Shown piece by piece: positions 6,194 through 14,571 of a DNA stretch of 16,334 nucleotides. The DNA is from an uncultured beta proteobacterium (GTDB lineage Bacteria; Pseudomonadota; Gammaproteobacteria; Burkholderiales; Burkholderiaceae): the NCBI GenBank assembly GCA_903827075.1, contig CAIKGX010000044.1, positions 1 to 16,334 of the forward strand, read 5' to 3'. The notes below the pieces were generated by a model. That model searched no databases. It had not been told where the DNA came from and saw only the letters and a program-made list of their open reading frames with translations. How positions within the stretch are numbered: the first letter of the stretch is position 1; every line of letters starts with the position of its first letter. A program made the position numbers and the translations under genes.

Positions 6194-7426
6194 ATGGATA
6201 AGCCAATGACAAAATTCATTCCCCCCATCTCTGAAGCATTACTAGCAAAGAGTGGCGCTTCCCCGCTAGTCATTAAAGGGAAGTCGGTGCTTCCTATTGT
6301 GCAAGGGGGTATGGGTGTAGGTGTTTCAGCACATCGTCTAGCAGGGGCAGTCGCAAAGACTGGTGGTATTGGCACCATCTCATCTATTGACTTAAGGCGC
6401 CTTCATCCTGACCTCATGAAAGAAACCCAACATCTGCTACCGTGTTCAGATAGTAAGGATGCAATTAACATTGCTAATTTAGAGGCGCTTAAAAGAGAAA
6501 TTACTCTTGCAAAAGAGGAATCAAATGGATTTGGGTTGATTGCGGTCAACGTGATGAAAGCCGTCAATGAGTATGCGGCTTATGTGCGCTGCTCCTTAGA
6601 GAATGGTGCCGATGCCATTGTTGTGGGTGCTGGTTTGCCATTAGACTTACCAGATTTGGCGGCAGATTATCCAGATGCGATGTTAATTCCAATCTTGTCT
6701 GAATCGAGAGGCGTGCAGTTGCTTGTAAAAAAGTGGATGAAAAAAGGGCGCCTACCAGACGCTATTGTGATTGAAAATCCCCGATTAGCAGGTGGTCACG
6801 TAGGAGCTGCTAGTGTGGCAGATATTCATAACCCGAAATTTAATTTTGAAAATGTGATTCCCGAGGTTCTTGAGATTTTTAAGACCCTTGGTATTGAAGG
6901 AAAAATTCCACTGATAGCAGCTGGCGGAATCTCTAGTTTGCAGGATATTAAGAGGTTGCAGGGGCTCGGTGCATCTGGTGTGCAGCTTGGCACTGCATTT
7001 GCAGTGACATGTGAAAGCGATGCTGACGATGCGTTTAAGCAAGTTTTAGCTAATGCAACAAAAGAAGACTTGGTTGAGTTTTTAAGCGTTGCGGGGCTAC
7101 CAGCAAGAGCAGTCAAAACACCGTGGCTTGGTAAATATCTAAAAGTTGAAAGCATTTTACAAGGCAGCGCCCGCAAGAAACCGCGCTGCACCATGATTTT
7201 TGATTGCCTTCATGACTGTGGATTGCGCGATGGCAATGAGGCTTGGGGGCAATTTTGTATCGACAAAGTATTGGGAAGTGCCTTGACTGGAAATGTACAA
7301 AAAGGTTTATTTTTTAGGGGTGCCGGCTTGCTACCTTTTGGCAATGAGATACGCCCTGTAATGGATTTAATCACCCGCTTATTATCAGATGTGGAGCAAT
7401 CGAATCATGGTTATGCAGCCAATTAG
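6194..7426 (+). CDS. Nitronate monooxygenase family flavoprotein
   Basis: This is a cytoplasmic FMN-dependent TIM-barrel enzyme of the nitronate monooxygenase/2-nitropropane dioxygenase family, which oxidises alkyl nitronates to carbonyl compounds and nitrite. QGGMGVGVSAHRLAGAV (from about residue 36) is the N-terminal FMN loop, GGHVGA (200-205) carries His202 at the place of the catalytic base, and AAGGIS (from 242) with LGASGVQLGTAF forms the phosphate-binding end. At 410 residues it is longer than the typical 320-370. The extra C-terminal part has a cysteine set (CTMIFDCLHDCGLRDG then FCID), which I recall as typical of one betaproteobacterial subgroup, so its substrate may differ from nitropropane or 3-nitropropionate. 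The start is uncertain: ATG 6194 and ATG 6206 both lack a strong ribosome site. Its end overlaps the nrdJ start by 20 bp, tying it to that enzyme in one transcript. Confidence 0.88.
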   Translation: MDKPMTKFIPPISEALLAKSGASPLVIKGKSVLPIVQGGMGVGVSAHRLAGAVAKTGGIGTISSIDLRRLHPDLMKETQHLLPCSDSKDAINIANLEALKREITLAKEESNGFGLIAVNVMKAVNEYAAYVRCSLENGADAIVVGAGLPLDLPDLAADYPDAMLIPILSESRGVQLLVKKWMKKGRLPDAIVIENPRLAGGHVGAASVADIHNPKFNFENVIPEVLEIFKTLGIEGKIPLIAAGGISSLQDIKRLQGLGASGVQLGTAFAVTCESDADDAFKQVLANATKEDLVEFLSVAGLPARAVKTPWLGKYLKVESILQGSARKKPRCTMIFDCLHDCGLRDGNEAWGQFCIDKVLGSALTGNVQKGLFFRGAGLLPFGNEIRPVMDLITRLLSDVEQSNHGYAAN

Positions 7427-10400
7427 TGTAGATGTTTTATCTGAAAAGTACCTCAAAAGTGGAGAAGTGGACGCGCAAACTATTTTTGCTCGAGTCGCTA
7501 AGAGTCTCGCTTCAGTTGAGGATGCATCCATTCGAGGCGAGATTGAACAGCGATTTTTAGATAATTTTGAAGCGGGAGCAATTGGCGCTGGTCGAATTAT
7601 GAGTTCAGCAGGAACAGGTATAAAGGCAACGCTCATTAATTGCTTCGTGCAACCCGTAGGAGACTGCATTCAGGATTTGGATGAAGATGGGTATCCAGGA
7701 ATTTACGAAGCACTAAAGCAAGCTGCTGAAACGATGCGCCGGGGCGGTGGGGTCGGATACGATTTCTCGCGCATACGACCTAAGGGTGCCGAAGTTAAAG
7801 GAACCTCCTCAATAGCATCGGGACCTTGTAGTTATATCAATGTATTTGATCAATCCTGCTCTACTGTCGAAAGTGCAGGAGCTAGACGAGGCGCCCAAAT
7901 GGGCGTCTTACGTATTGACCATCCAGATGTGCTGGAATTTATTACCGCAAAACGCATCCCTGGGAGATGGAATAACTTTAACGTTTCTGTTGGAGTGTCA
8001 GATGCCTTTATGCAAGCTATCGAAAAAGATGGTGATATTGAGCTCATTCATAAAGCTAAACCAGGTGAATTATTAATTGCTAGTGGAGCAACTCAAAGGG
8101 CGGATGGACTTTGGATTTACAAAACATTAAAAGCCAGAGACATCTGGGATGCGGTGATGCAATCAGCCTACGATTTTGCGGAGCCCGGAATTTTGTTTCT
8201 GGATAATATTAATCGCGATAATAATTTGTACTACTGCGAGCATATTGATGCTACAAATCCTTGTGTTACATCTGATACCCGTTTAGCTACCCAATTTGGC
8301 TTGGTGCGTATTGGAGATTTATTTGTTTCGGGTGAGAATTTAGAGGTTACAGTCGATAATCATGCTTTGGGTTTGCCGGACTCCGGTACGCAAGTCAGGC
8401 AGGCGACCCCCGCCTTTTTGACGTCCCATAGCGCAGAAGTATTCGAAATTATTACTGCTGCAGGCTACGCAATTAAAGCAACGGCCTGGCATGATTTTTA
8501 TACTTCCAGGGGAAAAATTAAGCTGGGAGACCTTGTAATTGGCGACAGCCTTTATATCCAGTCTGGTAAAGGACAATTTGGAAAGTCCGGCAGTAAAGAG
8601 CTGGGTTTTTTGATGGGCTTGATCACTGGGGATGGACACTTTACTAATCGTGGTAAAGGTATACAGGCTGCTGTAGTTAGCTTATGGGGCGAAGATCAGG
8701 GGTTGGCGGAGCATCTTTGTGAAATTATTCATTCTTTAATCGGGGGCCAGTCAAACAATCAAAGGGAGTATCGAGTCAGCCCCGTCAGTGTGCCTGATAG
8801 GGATATGGTGTTTATACGCTCGACCATATTGGCTCGCATTTTGGATATATATAATTTTAATGGTGAAACTAAATTAAATGTCCCCAATGTTATTTGGACG
8901 GGAACTGAGGAATGTGTTAAAGCTTACCTACAAGGTATATTTCAAGCTGATGGAACTGTGAATGTTAGCCCAAACTCCAATAGTTGCTCTATTCGATTAA
9001 ATTCTTCGTGCGAGATTTTGCTCAGTGAGATACAAATTCTTTTATCTAATTTTGGAATTTATAGCGCCCTACACTTGAGAAGAGAATCTGGATTTAGAGA
9101 TTTACCTGATGGTAAAGGCGGAAGCAAGGCATATTTTTGCAAAGATAATTTTGAGTTAGTGCTTGATGGTGAATCACGCGAACAATTTATGTCTGAAATT
9201 GGTTTTGCTCTTCCAAAAAAAGCAGATAGATATCATGCTTGGGTTAAAGGCAAGGCATTAGTCAAGACGCAATCCTTTCAATCAAAAATTATCTCCATTG
9301 AATCTGTTGGGTTAGAGCCAGTTTTTGATATCACGCAGCAAGATAACAATACCGTTATTTTTAATGGATTAGTAACAGGGCAATGTGGCGAGCAACCATT
9401 GCCTCCCTATGGTTGTTGTGATTTAGGTCCAATCATTCTCCCAAAATTTGTAGTCAACCCATTTGGATTTGGGGGCGATCCTTATTTCGATTTTGAAAAA
9501 TTTTCCAAAGTAGTCAAGACCCAAGTCAGAATGTTGGATAACGTTCTGGATGTCACTTATTGGCCGCTTAAAGAGCAAGGACTTGAGGCGCAGTCAAAAC
9601 GCCGTATTGGTGTAGGTTTTACTGGTTTAGGTGACGCCTTGATTATGCTAAAGCTTCCCTATAACAGCGCTGCTGGGCGTTTAAAAGCCGCTGAAATTTC
9701 TGAACAACTGCGTGATATATCTTACGAGGCTTCAGTTGAGCTAGCGCAAGAGAAGGGCGCATTCCCCAAATTAGATATCGAGCATTATCTTTCTGGTGGA
9801 AACTTTGCTAGTCGGCTTAGTGAGGGCCTAAAGGATAAAATCCGCAAGCATGGATTAAGAAATAGCCACCTCTTATCAATTGCCCCCACAGGCACTGTCA
9901 GTCTGGCATTTGCTGATAATGCTTCCAATGGGATTGAGCCACCATTTTCTTGGGTTTACACCAGGAAAAAGAGGGAGGCAGATGGCTCTACTAAAGAGTA
10001 TGCCGTTGAAGATCACGCATGGAGAATGTATCGTGATTTAGGTGGGGATGTAAATGCGCTACCTGAGTATTTTGTAACCGCATTAGAGATGTCTGCAGAG
10101 GATCATGTCTTAATGATGGAGGCGGTACAGCCATTCATCGATACGGCAATATCAAAGACGGTAAATGTGCCTGCTGAATATGCATATGACAAATTTAAAG
10201 ATTTGTATTTAACTGCCTGGAAGTCTAAGTTAAAGGGTTTAGCAACATATCGTCCGAATAGTATTTTGGGCTCAGTGCTTGCCGTTACACCATCTCCATC
10301 GGTGACTAGTTCAGTTTCTGATCTTGATAATGAAGATTGGAGAAGTAACCCTTCCAAAAAAGTAGTAGATCGTAGACCTAATGGAGAGCTACCAGCCGTA

Positions 10401-10949
10401 GCAGAAAAAATTAGCTATTGGACGCAAGATGGCCAGAAGACGCTTTACCTCATTATTTCCTTCTTAACTGTTGAAGGTATTGCGGATGGCAAAAAAGCGA
10501 GTGTTGAGCGGGCGATTGAATTCTTTATGCCAGTTGGACAGAGTGGGGAGTCTCAGCAATGGATTACTTCTAGTATGCGTATGCTGTCTTTAGCAGCTCG
10601 AGGAGGGTTCTTGGCTAGAGCCCTTAGTGATATGAAAAAAGTTGCTTGGGACAGAGGACCTGTTCGACTGGGGACAAAGAGAAAGCAAGATGGCGCGCTG
10701 GCCCCGATGTGGCATGACTCAGAGGTGGCAGCGGTGGCATTTGCCATTGAGAATATTTTAGCTAAAAGAGGCATAGATGAATTTAAAGCATCTGATCAAT
10801 TTACTATCGGAGAGGTTGATAACCAAAAACTGGTCAGCAATGGCCTGATCGCAGGTAAAAAATGTCCAGATTGCGGGGCACATGCCTTGATTAAAAGAGA
10901 TGGCTGCGAATACTGCACTAGTTGCGGATTTATAGGCTCCTGCGGCTAA
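7407..10949 (+). CDS. nrdJ: Adenosylcobalamin-dependent ribonucleotide reductase (class II) with intein
   Basis: NrdJ reduces ribonucleotides to deoxyribonucleotides using a 5'-deoxyadenosyl radical from vitamin B12, with or without oxygen. The precursor is 1180 residues, and removing the intein (286-659) leaves an 806-residue enzyme. Extein landmarks are INCFVQPVGDC (Cys79, Cys87), RRGGGVGYDFSRIRPKGA, ESAGARRGAQMG, then NP|CGEQPLPPYG, where the Cys (660 in the precursor) is the thiyl-radical residue between the conserved Asn and Glu, and SIAPTGTVSLAFADNASNGIEPPF. The C-terminus has zinc-ribbon-like cysteines (1153, 1156, 1167, 1170, 1173) and a last pair-like Cys1179 for external reduction. 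There is no ATP-cone. I chose ATG 7407 because GGAG lies 10 bases before it; ATGs at 7389 and 7413 are alternatives. It overlaps the nitronate monooxygenase gene by 20 bp. Placement in an FNR-type operon fits anaerobic DNA-precursor supply. Confidence 0.95.
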   Translation: MVMQPISVDVLSEKYLKSGEVDAQTIFARVAKSLASVEDASIRGEIEQRFLDNFEAGAIGAGRIMSSAGTGIKATLINCFVQPVGDCIQDLDEDGYPGIYEALKQAAETMRRGGGVGYDFSRIRPKGAEVKGTSSIASGPCSYINVFDQSCSTVESAGARRGAQMGVLRIDHPDVLEFITAKRIPGRWNNFNVSVGVSDAFMQAIEKDGDIELIHKAKPGELLIASGATQRADGLWIYKTLKARDIWDAVMQSAYDFAEPGILFLDNINRDNNLYYCEHIDATNPCVTSDTRLATQFGLVRIGDLFVSGENLEVTVDNHALGLPDSGTQVRQATPAFLTSHSAEVFEIITAAGYAIKATAWHDFYTSRGKIKLGDLVIGDSLYIQSGKGQFGKSGSKELGFLMGLITGDGHFTNRGKGIQAAVVSLWGEDQGLAEHLCEIIHSLIGGQSNNQREYRVSPVSVPDRDMVFIRSTILARILDIYNFNGETKLNVPNVIWTGTEECVKAYLQGIFQADGTVNVSPNSNSCSIRLNSSCEILLSEIQILLSNFGIYSALHLRRESGFRDLPDGKGGSKAYFCKDNFELVLDGESREQFMSEIGFALPKKADRYHAWVKGKALVKTQSFQSKIISIESVGLEPVFDITQQDNNTVIFNGLVTGQCGEQPLPPYGCCDLGPIILPKFVVNPFGFGGDPYFDFEKFSKVVKTQVRMLDNVLDVTYWPLKEQGLEAQSKRRIGVGFTGLGDALIMLKLPYNSAAGRLKAAEISEQLRDISYEASVELAQEKGAFPKLDIEHYLSGGNFASRLSEGLKDKIRKHGLRNSHLLSIAPTGTVSLAFADNASNGIEPPFSWVYTRKKREADGSTKEYAVEDHAWRMYRDLGGDVNALPEYFVTALEMSAEDHVLMMEAVQPFIDTAISKTVNVPAEYAYDKFKDLYLTAWKSKLKGLATYRPNSILGSVLAVTPSPSVTSSVSDLDNEDWRSNPSKKVVDRRPNGELPAVAEKISYWTQDGQKTLYLIISFLTVEGIADGKKASVERAIEFFMPVGQSGESQQWITSSMRMLSLAARGGFLARALSDMKKVAWDRGPVRLGTKRKQDGALAPMWHDSEVAAVAFAIENILAKRGIDEFKASDQFTIGEVDNQKLVSNGLIAGKKCPDCGAHALIKRDGCEYCTSCGFIGSCG
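8262..9383 (+). mobile_element. Intein with LAGLIDADG homing endonuclease, inside NrdJ
   Basis: This is an in-frame 374-residue protein-splicing element. Block A is CVTSDTRLATQFGLVRIGDL, with Cys1 as first nucleophile. Block B is TAWH, with Thr74 and His77 (intein numbering). A two-motif LAGLIDADG endonuclease lies in the middle: LGFLMGLITGDGHF with Asp124, and YLQGIFQADGTV with Asp230; both metal-binding acidic residues are intact. The C-terminal block is FDITQQDNN...FNGLVTGQ, followed by the extein Cys. It splits the active-site sequence ATNP|CGEQ, so the downstream splicing nucleophile is the enzyme's radical cysteine. It departs from the rule by ending in Gly-Gln rather than His-Asn, and block F has no histidine, yet all other motifs look sound and the frame is unbroken. 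Splicing is expected because the host gene would otherwise be dead, but this is inferred. Confidence 0.93.
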
Positions 10950-10951
10950 TG

Positions 10952-11914
10952 CTAATAGAGCTGGCGTTTAATCAGCAAGATGCTTGTACGAATCAGTAAA
11001 AATAAGACAATTGCCGTGGCAAAAGTGATTGCAATGGTGGCGGCTTGATGGGGCCATCCGCCTCTGATTACTGCCTCAATCACACATGAGGCAGTCGCTG
11101 CTGCTGGAAATGCAAATGACCAAAAGCCAAATGAAAATGGCACGGCTGTCCAGGACCTCCAGCGGGTAAGTACTGCAAAAATGGGGCCGGAAGCAATACC
11201 AAGACCTACTAAGATGACATCGACTGGCAGGTTAGGCCAGATGCTTATGGCTGTAATAGTGCTGACGGCAGCTGGCCCCATTTCAATGCCGATGGTTGGG
11301 CGGTATTGTGGAGGTAGTGGACCAGCAAATAGGCGATGTAGGATGCGCATTTCTAATAACGCCCAGCCACCCAAACCCATACCCCAGACCAAGCATCCAA
11401 AACCAGAAAATCCGATAGCATTTAAGGCTGCGCCACCAACCAAGCCACCAGGAACAATTGGTAGATAGAGGGCGGGGGTTACCTGATCTGTGGGCATATT
11501 GCCCATGGATAGCAGGTGGACTACGCGCCATGCTATGACAACGAGCATAGAGAGGGCAATTAACGTCATTGTGTATCCAAATACTGCGTACTCAGGATGG
11601 GTGGGAATAATTAAAGCAATCGCTAGAAGGGTGCTAATGGGGAAATAGGCCATCATGGGGCCCAAAACAGGATTTAAGAATTTCTCTTTTATCGCATCTG
11701 GATGCAAAAAGGCTTTAATACTCCAGAGCACTGCCAGTAGGCATAGAATGACCAAGCCGAGCCCAAGGAAAAAGAATTCCATTGTCTGAGTGAGGCCTTC
11801 AGATACCTTGGAGTACTTATTCCAGGCAAATGAAAGGCTTAATAACCCTAAGGACATACCAAAAAGGCCAGGATGTAGGCGGCGTAGCCAGTTGGACTCG
11901 AGGTTGCTTGGCAT
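10952..11914 (-). CDS. TDT/TehA (SLAC1-like) family membrane transport protein
   Basis: This 320-residue inner-membrane protein has about ten hydrophobic helices and belongs to the tellurite-resistance/dicarboxylate transporter (TDT) family, whose members include TehA, Mae1, sulfite exporters and the plant anion channel SLAC1. Family features are LHPGLFGMSLGLLSLSFAW at the N-terminus, LYLPIVPGGLVGGAALNAIGF in the middle, and PFSFGFWSFAFPAAATA near residue 250-266. The substrate is unknown; position beside narXL and the nitrate transporters makes nitrate, nitrite or a metabolic anion plausible, but that is context only. The start is unsure: ATG 11914 has no ribosome site, and Met20 would cut into the conserved N-terminus, so I keep 11914. 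It converges on nrdJ with 2 bp between stop codons and diverges from narX across 15 bp, so its promoter must overlap narX coding sequence. Confidence 0.85.
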   Translation of the reverse strand: MPSNLESNWLRRLHPGLFGMSLGLLSLSFAWNKYSKVSEGLTQTMEFFFLGLGLVILCLLAVLWSIKAFLHPDAIKEKFLNPVLGPMMAYFPISTLLAIALIIPTHPEYAVFGYTMTLIALSMLVVIAWRVVHLLSMGNMPTDQVTPALYLPIVPGGLVGGAALNAIGFSGFGCLVWGMGLGGWALLEMRILHRLFAGPLPPQYRPTIGIEMGPAAVSTITAISIWPNLPVDVILVGLGIASGPIFAVLTRWRSWTAVPFSFGFWSFAFPAAATASCVIEAVIRGGWPHQAATIAITFATAIVLFLLIRTSILLIKRQLY

Positions 11915-11929
11915 TATTTTTATATATTG

Positions 11930-13789
11930 ATGTTGGAAATGAACAATACTGAATTTACTCTAAAAAATAAATTGATGATTATTGGCACCACCTTATTGGT
12001 GATGGCAATGATTTCAATTAGCTTTACCTTGTGGGTAACATGGAAGCTAGAGGGTGGTGCCGCTGCGATTAATGAAGCAGGTCGTATGAGGATGCAAACC
12101 TATCAGCTGGCGTTATTGGCGAGTGAAAAAGATATCGTTGCAACCTCAAAGTTGCTAATGAAGTTTGATAACAGCATTAGTGTATTAAAAGTGGGGGATC
12201 CTTCAAGGCCACTTTTTGTTCCTTGGAATACCCTCAATAGACAATACTTTTCTAGTATTCAGAATCAATGGGAAGATATCAAAGAGGGAGTGGTAAGGGG
12301 TAATAGTAAGGCCTTATCAATACCGAATATCAATCATTTCGTTGCAAATATTGATCGATTTGTGGGGTCAATAGAGCTTGAGGTTGATTATTGGACGGGC
12401 ATGTTGCATTTATTTCAGTTTGCCATGCTTGCCATATCTCTTATTGCTACTTTAGTGATTATGTATGTAGGTTATTCAGTTATTTTGGATCCAGTAGAAA
12501 AATTACGTCTAGGTTTCGAAAGCGTCAAGTCGGGCAAGCTAAACACCCGCGTCCAGATTGATGCAAAAGATGAATTTGGGGATTTGGCGATTGGTTTTAA
12601 TGCCATGACTGAAAAAATAAATGATCTTTACAGTGGACTAGAATCAAAAGTAAAAGAAAAGACCCTGCATTTGCAGGAGCGCCAAAATCGTCTGCAAGCC
12701 CTATACGATTTAAGCTCTTTTGTTTCGACTGAAGGAAATTTAGAGAAATTAGCAAAGGGATTTTCAGAGCGAATTTTGATTTTGTGTAAAGCCTCAGCTA
12801 TTGCCATTAGGTGGACGGATGAGGCCAACAGAAGATATTTTCTATTATCTGGCGCTGATTTGCCTGCCTCTATCATTAACGAAGAGCAATGTCTGATTTC
12901 TGGTGATTGTTACTGCGGACAATCTACCAGTAATACAGAGATTCAAATTATTACCTTTAACCCTCGGGAAGAGTTTGAGCGACATTGCGTGAAGGCCGGA
13001 TATAAATCCTTGGTTACTGTGCCTATTCTCTTTCAGAAGAGTTTGCTAGGCGAGATAGATATATTTTATGCTCAAGAATACGTGATAGATGTTGAGCAAA
13101 AGTCCCTAATGGAGACGCTTGCCCACCATCTAGCCGGTGCGATGGAGGCTTTAAGAATTAAGGCGCTAGAAAAGGAGGCGGCTATTTCTGAGGAGCGCAG
13201 CTTGTTAGCAAGAGAGTTGCATGATTCTATTGCACAGTCCTTAGCGTTCCTAAAAATACAAGTAGGCATGCTGCGTGATGAAATCATTGAGCCTGCTACA
13301 ACTAAGGCAAAAATAATTCTTGGCGAATTAGATGAGGGTTTGCGTGAGAGCTATAGTGATGTCCGAGAATTGTTATTACACTTTAGGACTCGTACGAACT
13401 CTGAAGATATAGAGCCAGCCATTAAAACAACATTGCAAAAATTTGAACATCAGTCTGGTATTAAAACTGAACTATTTATTTCGGGACAGGGTTTGCCGCT
13501 GAGGCCAGATATTCAGATACAAATAATGCATATTTTGCAGGAGGCCCTATCTAATGTTAGAAAGCATTCCAGAGCAACAATGGTTAAGGTTGAGGTTCAG
13601 GAGTCTCCCCTATGGATTTTTAAAGTAATCGATGATGGCATGGGTTTTTCTACCTCATCCAATTCTGTCGACAGTACGCACGTAGGTATGAGTATTATGC
13701 GTGAGCGTGCAAATAAGATTGGCGCTCAATTAGATATCACATCCACATCACTTCATGGCACTTGCATTTGTTTAGCATTACCAGCATAA
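11930..13789 (+). CDS. narX: Nitrate/nitrite sensor histidine kinase NarX
   Basis: This inner-membrane sensor phosphorylates NarL in response to nitrate or nitrite. From ATG 11930 it has 619 residues. TM1 is at about 17-37; the periplasmic P-box INEAGRMRMQ (47-56) includes Arg54, the nitrate-binding arginine also numbered 54 in E. coli NarX. TM2 is at about 160-185, HAMP at about 186-238 (DPVEKLR to DEFGDL), then a signalling helix and a GAF-like module with a Cys cluster (Cys321, 327, 329). The HPK7 dimerisation domain carries ARELHDSIAQSL (His431 phosphorylated), and the ATPase domain has an N-box (LQEALSNVRKHS) and DDGMGFS. The P-box separates it from generic GAF kinases. ATG 11930 and ATG 11939 are both possible and neither has a normal ribosome site, so a leaderless transcript is conceivable. 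narL follows after 34 bases. Confidence 0.93.
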   Translation: MLEMNNTEFTLKNKLMIIGTTLLVMAMISISFTLWVTWKLEGGAAAINEAGRMRMQTYQLALLASEKDIVATSKLLMKFDNSISVLKVGDPSRPLFVPWNTLNRQYFSSIQNQWEDIKEGVVRGNSKALSIPNINHFVANIDRFVGSIELEVDYWTGMLHLFQFAMLAISLIATLVIMYVGYSVILDPVEKLRLGFESVKSGKLNTRVQIDAKDEFGDLAIGFNAMTEKINDLYSGLESKVKEKTLHLQERQNRLQALYDLSSFVSTEGNLEKLAKGFSERILILCKASAIAIRWTDEANRRYFLLSGADLPASIINEEQCLISGDCYCGQSTSNTEIQIITFNPREEFERHCVKAGYKSLVTVPILFQKSLLGEIDIFYAQEYVIDVEQKSLMETLAHHLAGAMEALRIKALEKEAAISEERSLLARELHDSIAQSLAFLKIQVGMLRDEIIEPATTKAKIILGELDEGLRESYSDVRELLLHFRTRTNSEDIEPAIKTTLQKFEHQSGIKTELFISGQGLPLRPDIQIQIMHILQEALSNVRKHSRATMVKVEVQESPLWIFKVIDDGMGFSTSSNSVDSTHVGMSIMRERANKIGAQLDITSTSLHGTCICLALPA

Positions 13790-13823
13790 GTTATATTTAT
13801 CTCATTATTTAAGGTTGGGCACA

Positions 13824-14483
13824 TTGGAAAAAATTCAGATTTTAGTTGTTGATGATCACACCTTATTTAGGCGCGGTTTGATTGCCTTGCTTTCTCAGGC
13901 AAGTGATTTCAATGTGGTGGGTGAGGCTGGCGATGCCATTGAGGCCTTGCGTTTGTGTATGACGCTAAAACCGGATGTGATTTTGCTCGACAACCACTTA
14001 CCAGGCGCCAGTGGAATCCAGTCCTTGCCGGATATTTTTCATGCATCTCCAGATTCAACAGTCATCATGCTCACGGTGAGTGAAGATGAGGAAGATTTAA
14101 TACGAGCTTTACAAAATGGTGCCCAAGGATATTTATTAAAAACAAGTGAGAAGGATGAGCTGTTATTAGGTATTCGTAAGGCGTTTGATGGAGAGTCGGT
14201 TATTAGTAAGGAAATGACGCACAAATTAGTTAGTGCATTTAAGTCAAACACCAAGAGGGATGAGAAGAGCAAAATCACCTCTTTAGCTGCAAGCCTCTCC
14301 CCCCGGGAGATAGATACTGTGCGTTTAATTGCTACAGGTGCTAGTAATAAAGAAATCGCTCGACAGTTAGGAATTGCGGAAACGACTGTAAAAATTCATG
14401 TACAGCATATTTTGCGCAAGCTCAATCTCTCATCTCGCGTACAGGTCGCTGTATTTGCCAGTGCCGAAGGGATTGGGTTGTAA
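13824..14483 (+). CDS. narL: NarL-family nitrate/nitrite response regulator
   Basis: This is the DNA-binding partner of NarX (219 residues). The receiver domain (about 1-120) has the acidic pair VVDDH, the phosphorylated Asp56 in ILLDNHLPG, a Thr in MLTVSE and the conserved Lys in YLLKTS. The C-terminal LuxR-type HTH begins LSPREIDTVRLIA and contains ASNKEIARQLGIAETTVKIHVQHILRKL. The start is a TTG: 13824 is chosen because AAGG (13811-13814) sits 9 bases before it, while the TTG at 13815 would put that site directly against the start codon. It is probably co-transcribed with narX. It most likely activates the nitrate transporter genes just downstream, where three NarL-type heptamers are found. 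Confidence 0.92.
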   Translation: MEKIQILVVDDHTLFRRGLIALLSQASDFNVVGEAGDAIEALRLCMTLKPDVILLDNHLPGASGIQSLPDIFHASPDSTVIMLTVSEDEEDLIRALQNGAQGYLLKTSEKDELLLGIRKAFDGESVISKEMTHKLVSAFKSNTKRDEKSKITSLAASLSPREIDTVRLIATGASNKEIARQLGIAETTVKIHVQHILRKLNLSSRVQVAVFASAEGIGL

Positions 14484-14533
14484 GTAGTAGTTCTAAAGAG
14501 CTATGAGTATTGGCTGCTTGTAGTTCTACTGCT
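14483..14533. promoter_or_regulatory. Cluster of three NarL-type heptamers upstream of narK
   Basis: Three sites fit the E. coli NarL heptamer TACYNMT: 14483-14489 and 14503-14509 on the minus strand (TACTACT, TACTCAT) and 14527-14533 on the plus strand (TACTGCT). By simple base odds about 0.25 would be expected on both strands of this 127-bp gap. The first overlaps the narL stop codon. They lie roughly 54-98 bases upstream of the predicted narK transcript start, a usual place for NarL activation. The heptamer consensus is borrowed from enterobacteria. Confidence 0.5.
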
Positions 14534-14554
14534 TTCTAAAGGTAGTCTTCTGGA

Positions 14555-14568
14555 GGATATTTTTATCC
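14555..14568. repeat. Small inverted repeat in the narK promoter region
   Basis: GGATA and TATCC flank TTTT, a perfect 5-bp inverted repeat. It lies just upstream of the candidate -10 element, in what would be the promoter spacer, so it could be an operator or chance. Confidence 0.3.
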
Positions 14569-14571
14569 CCC

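Noticed and set aside
6826..7194. 122-codon leftward frame inside the nitronate monooxygenase gene
   Set aside because: Fully contained in a well-supported gene on the other strand, with no family features and low-complexity Ser/Pro/Ala content.
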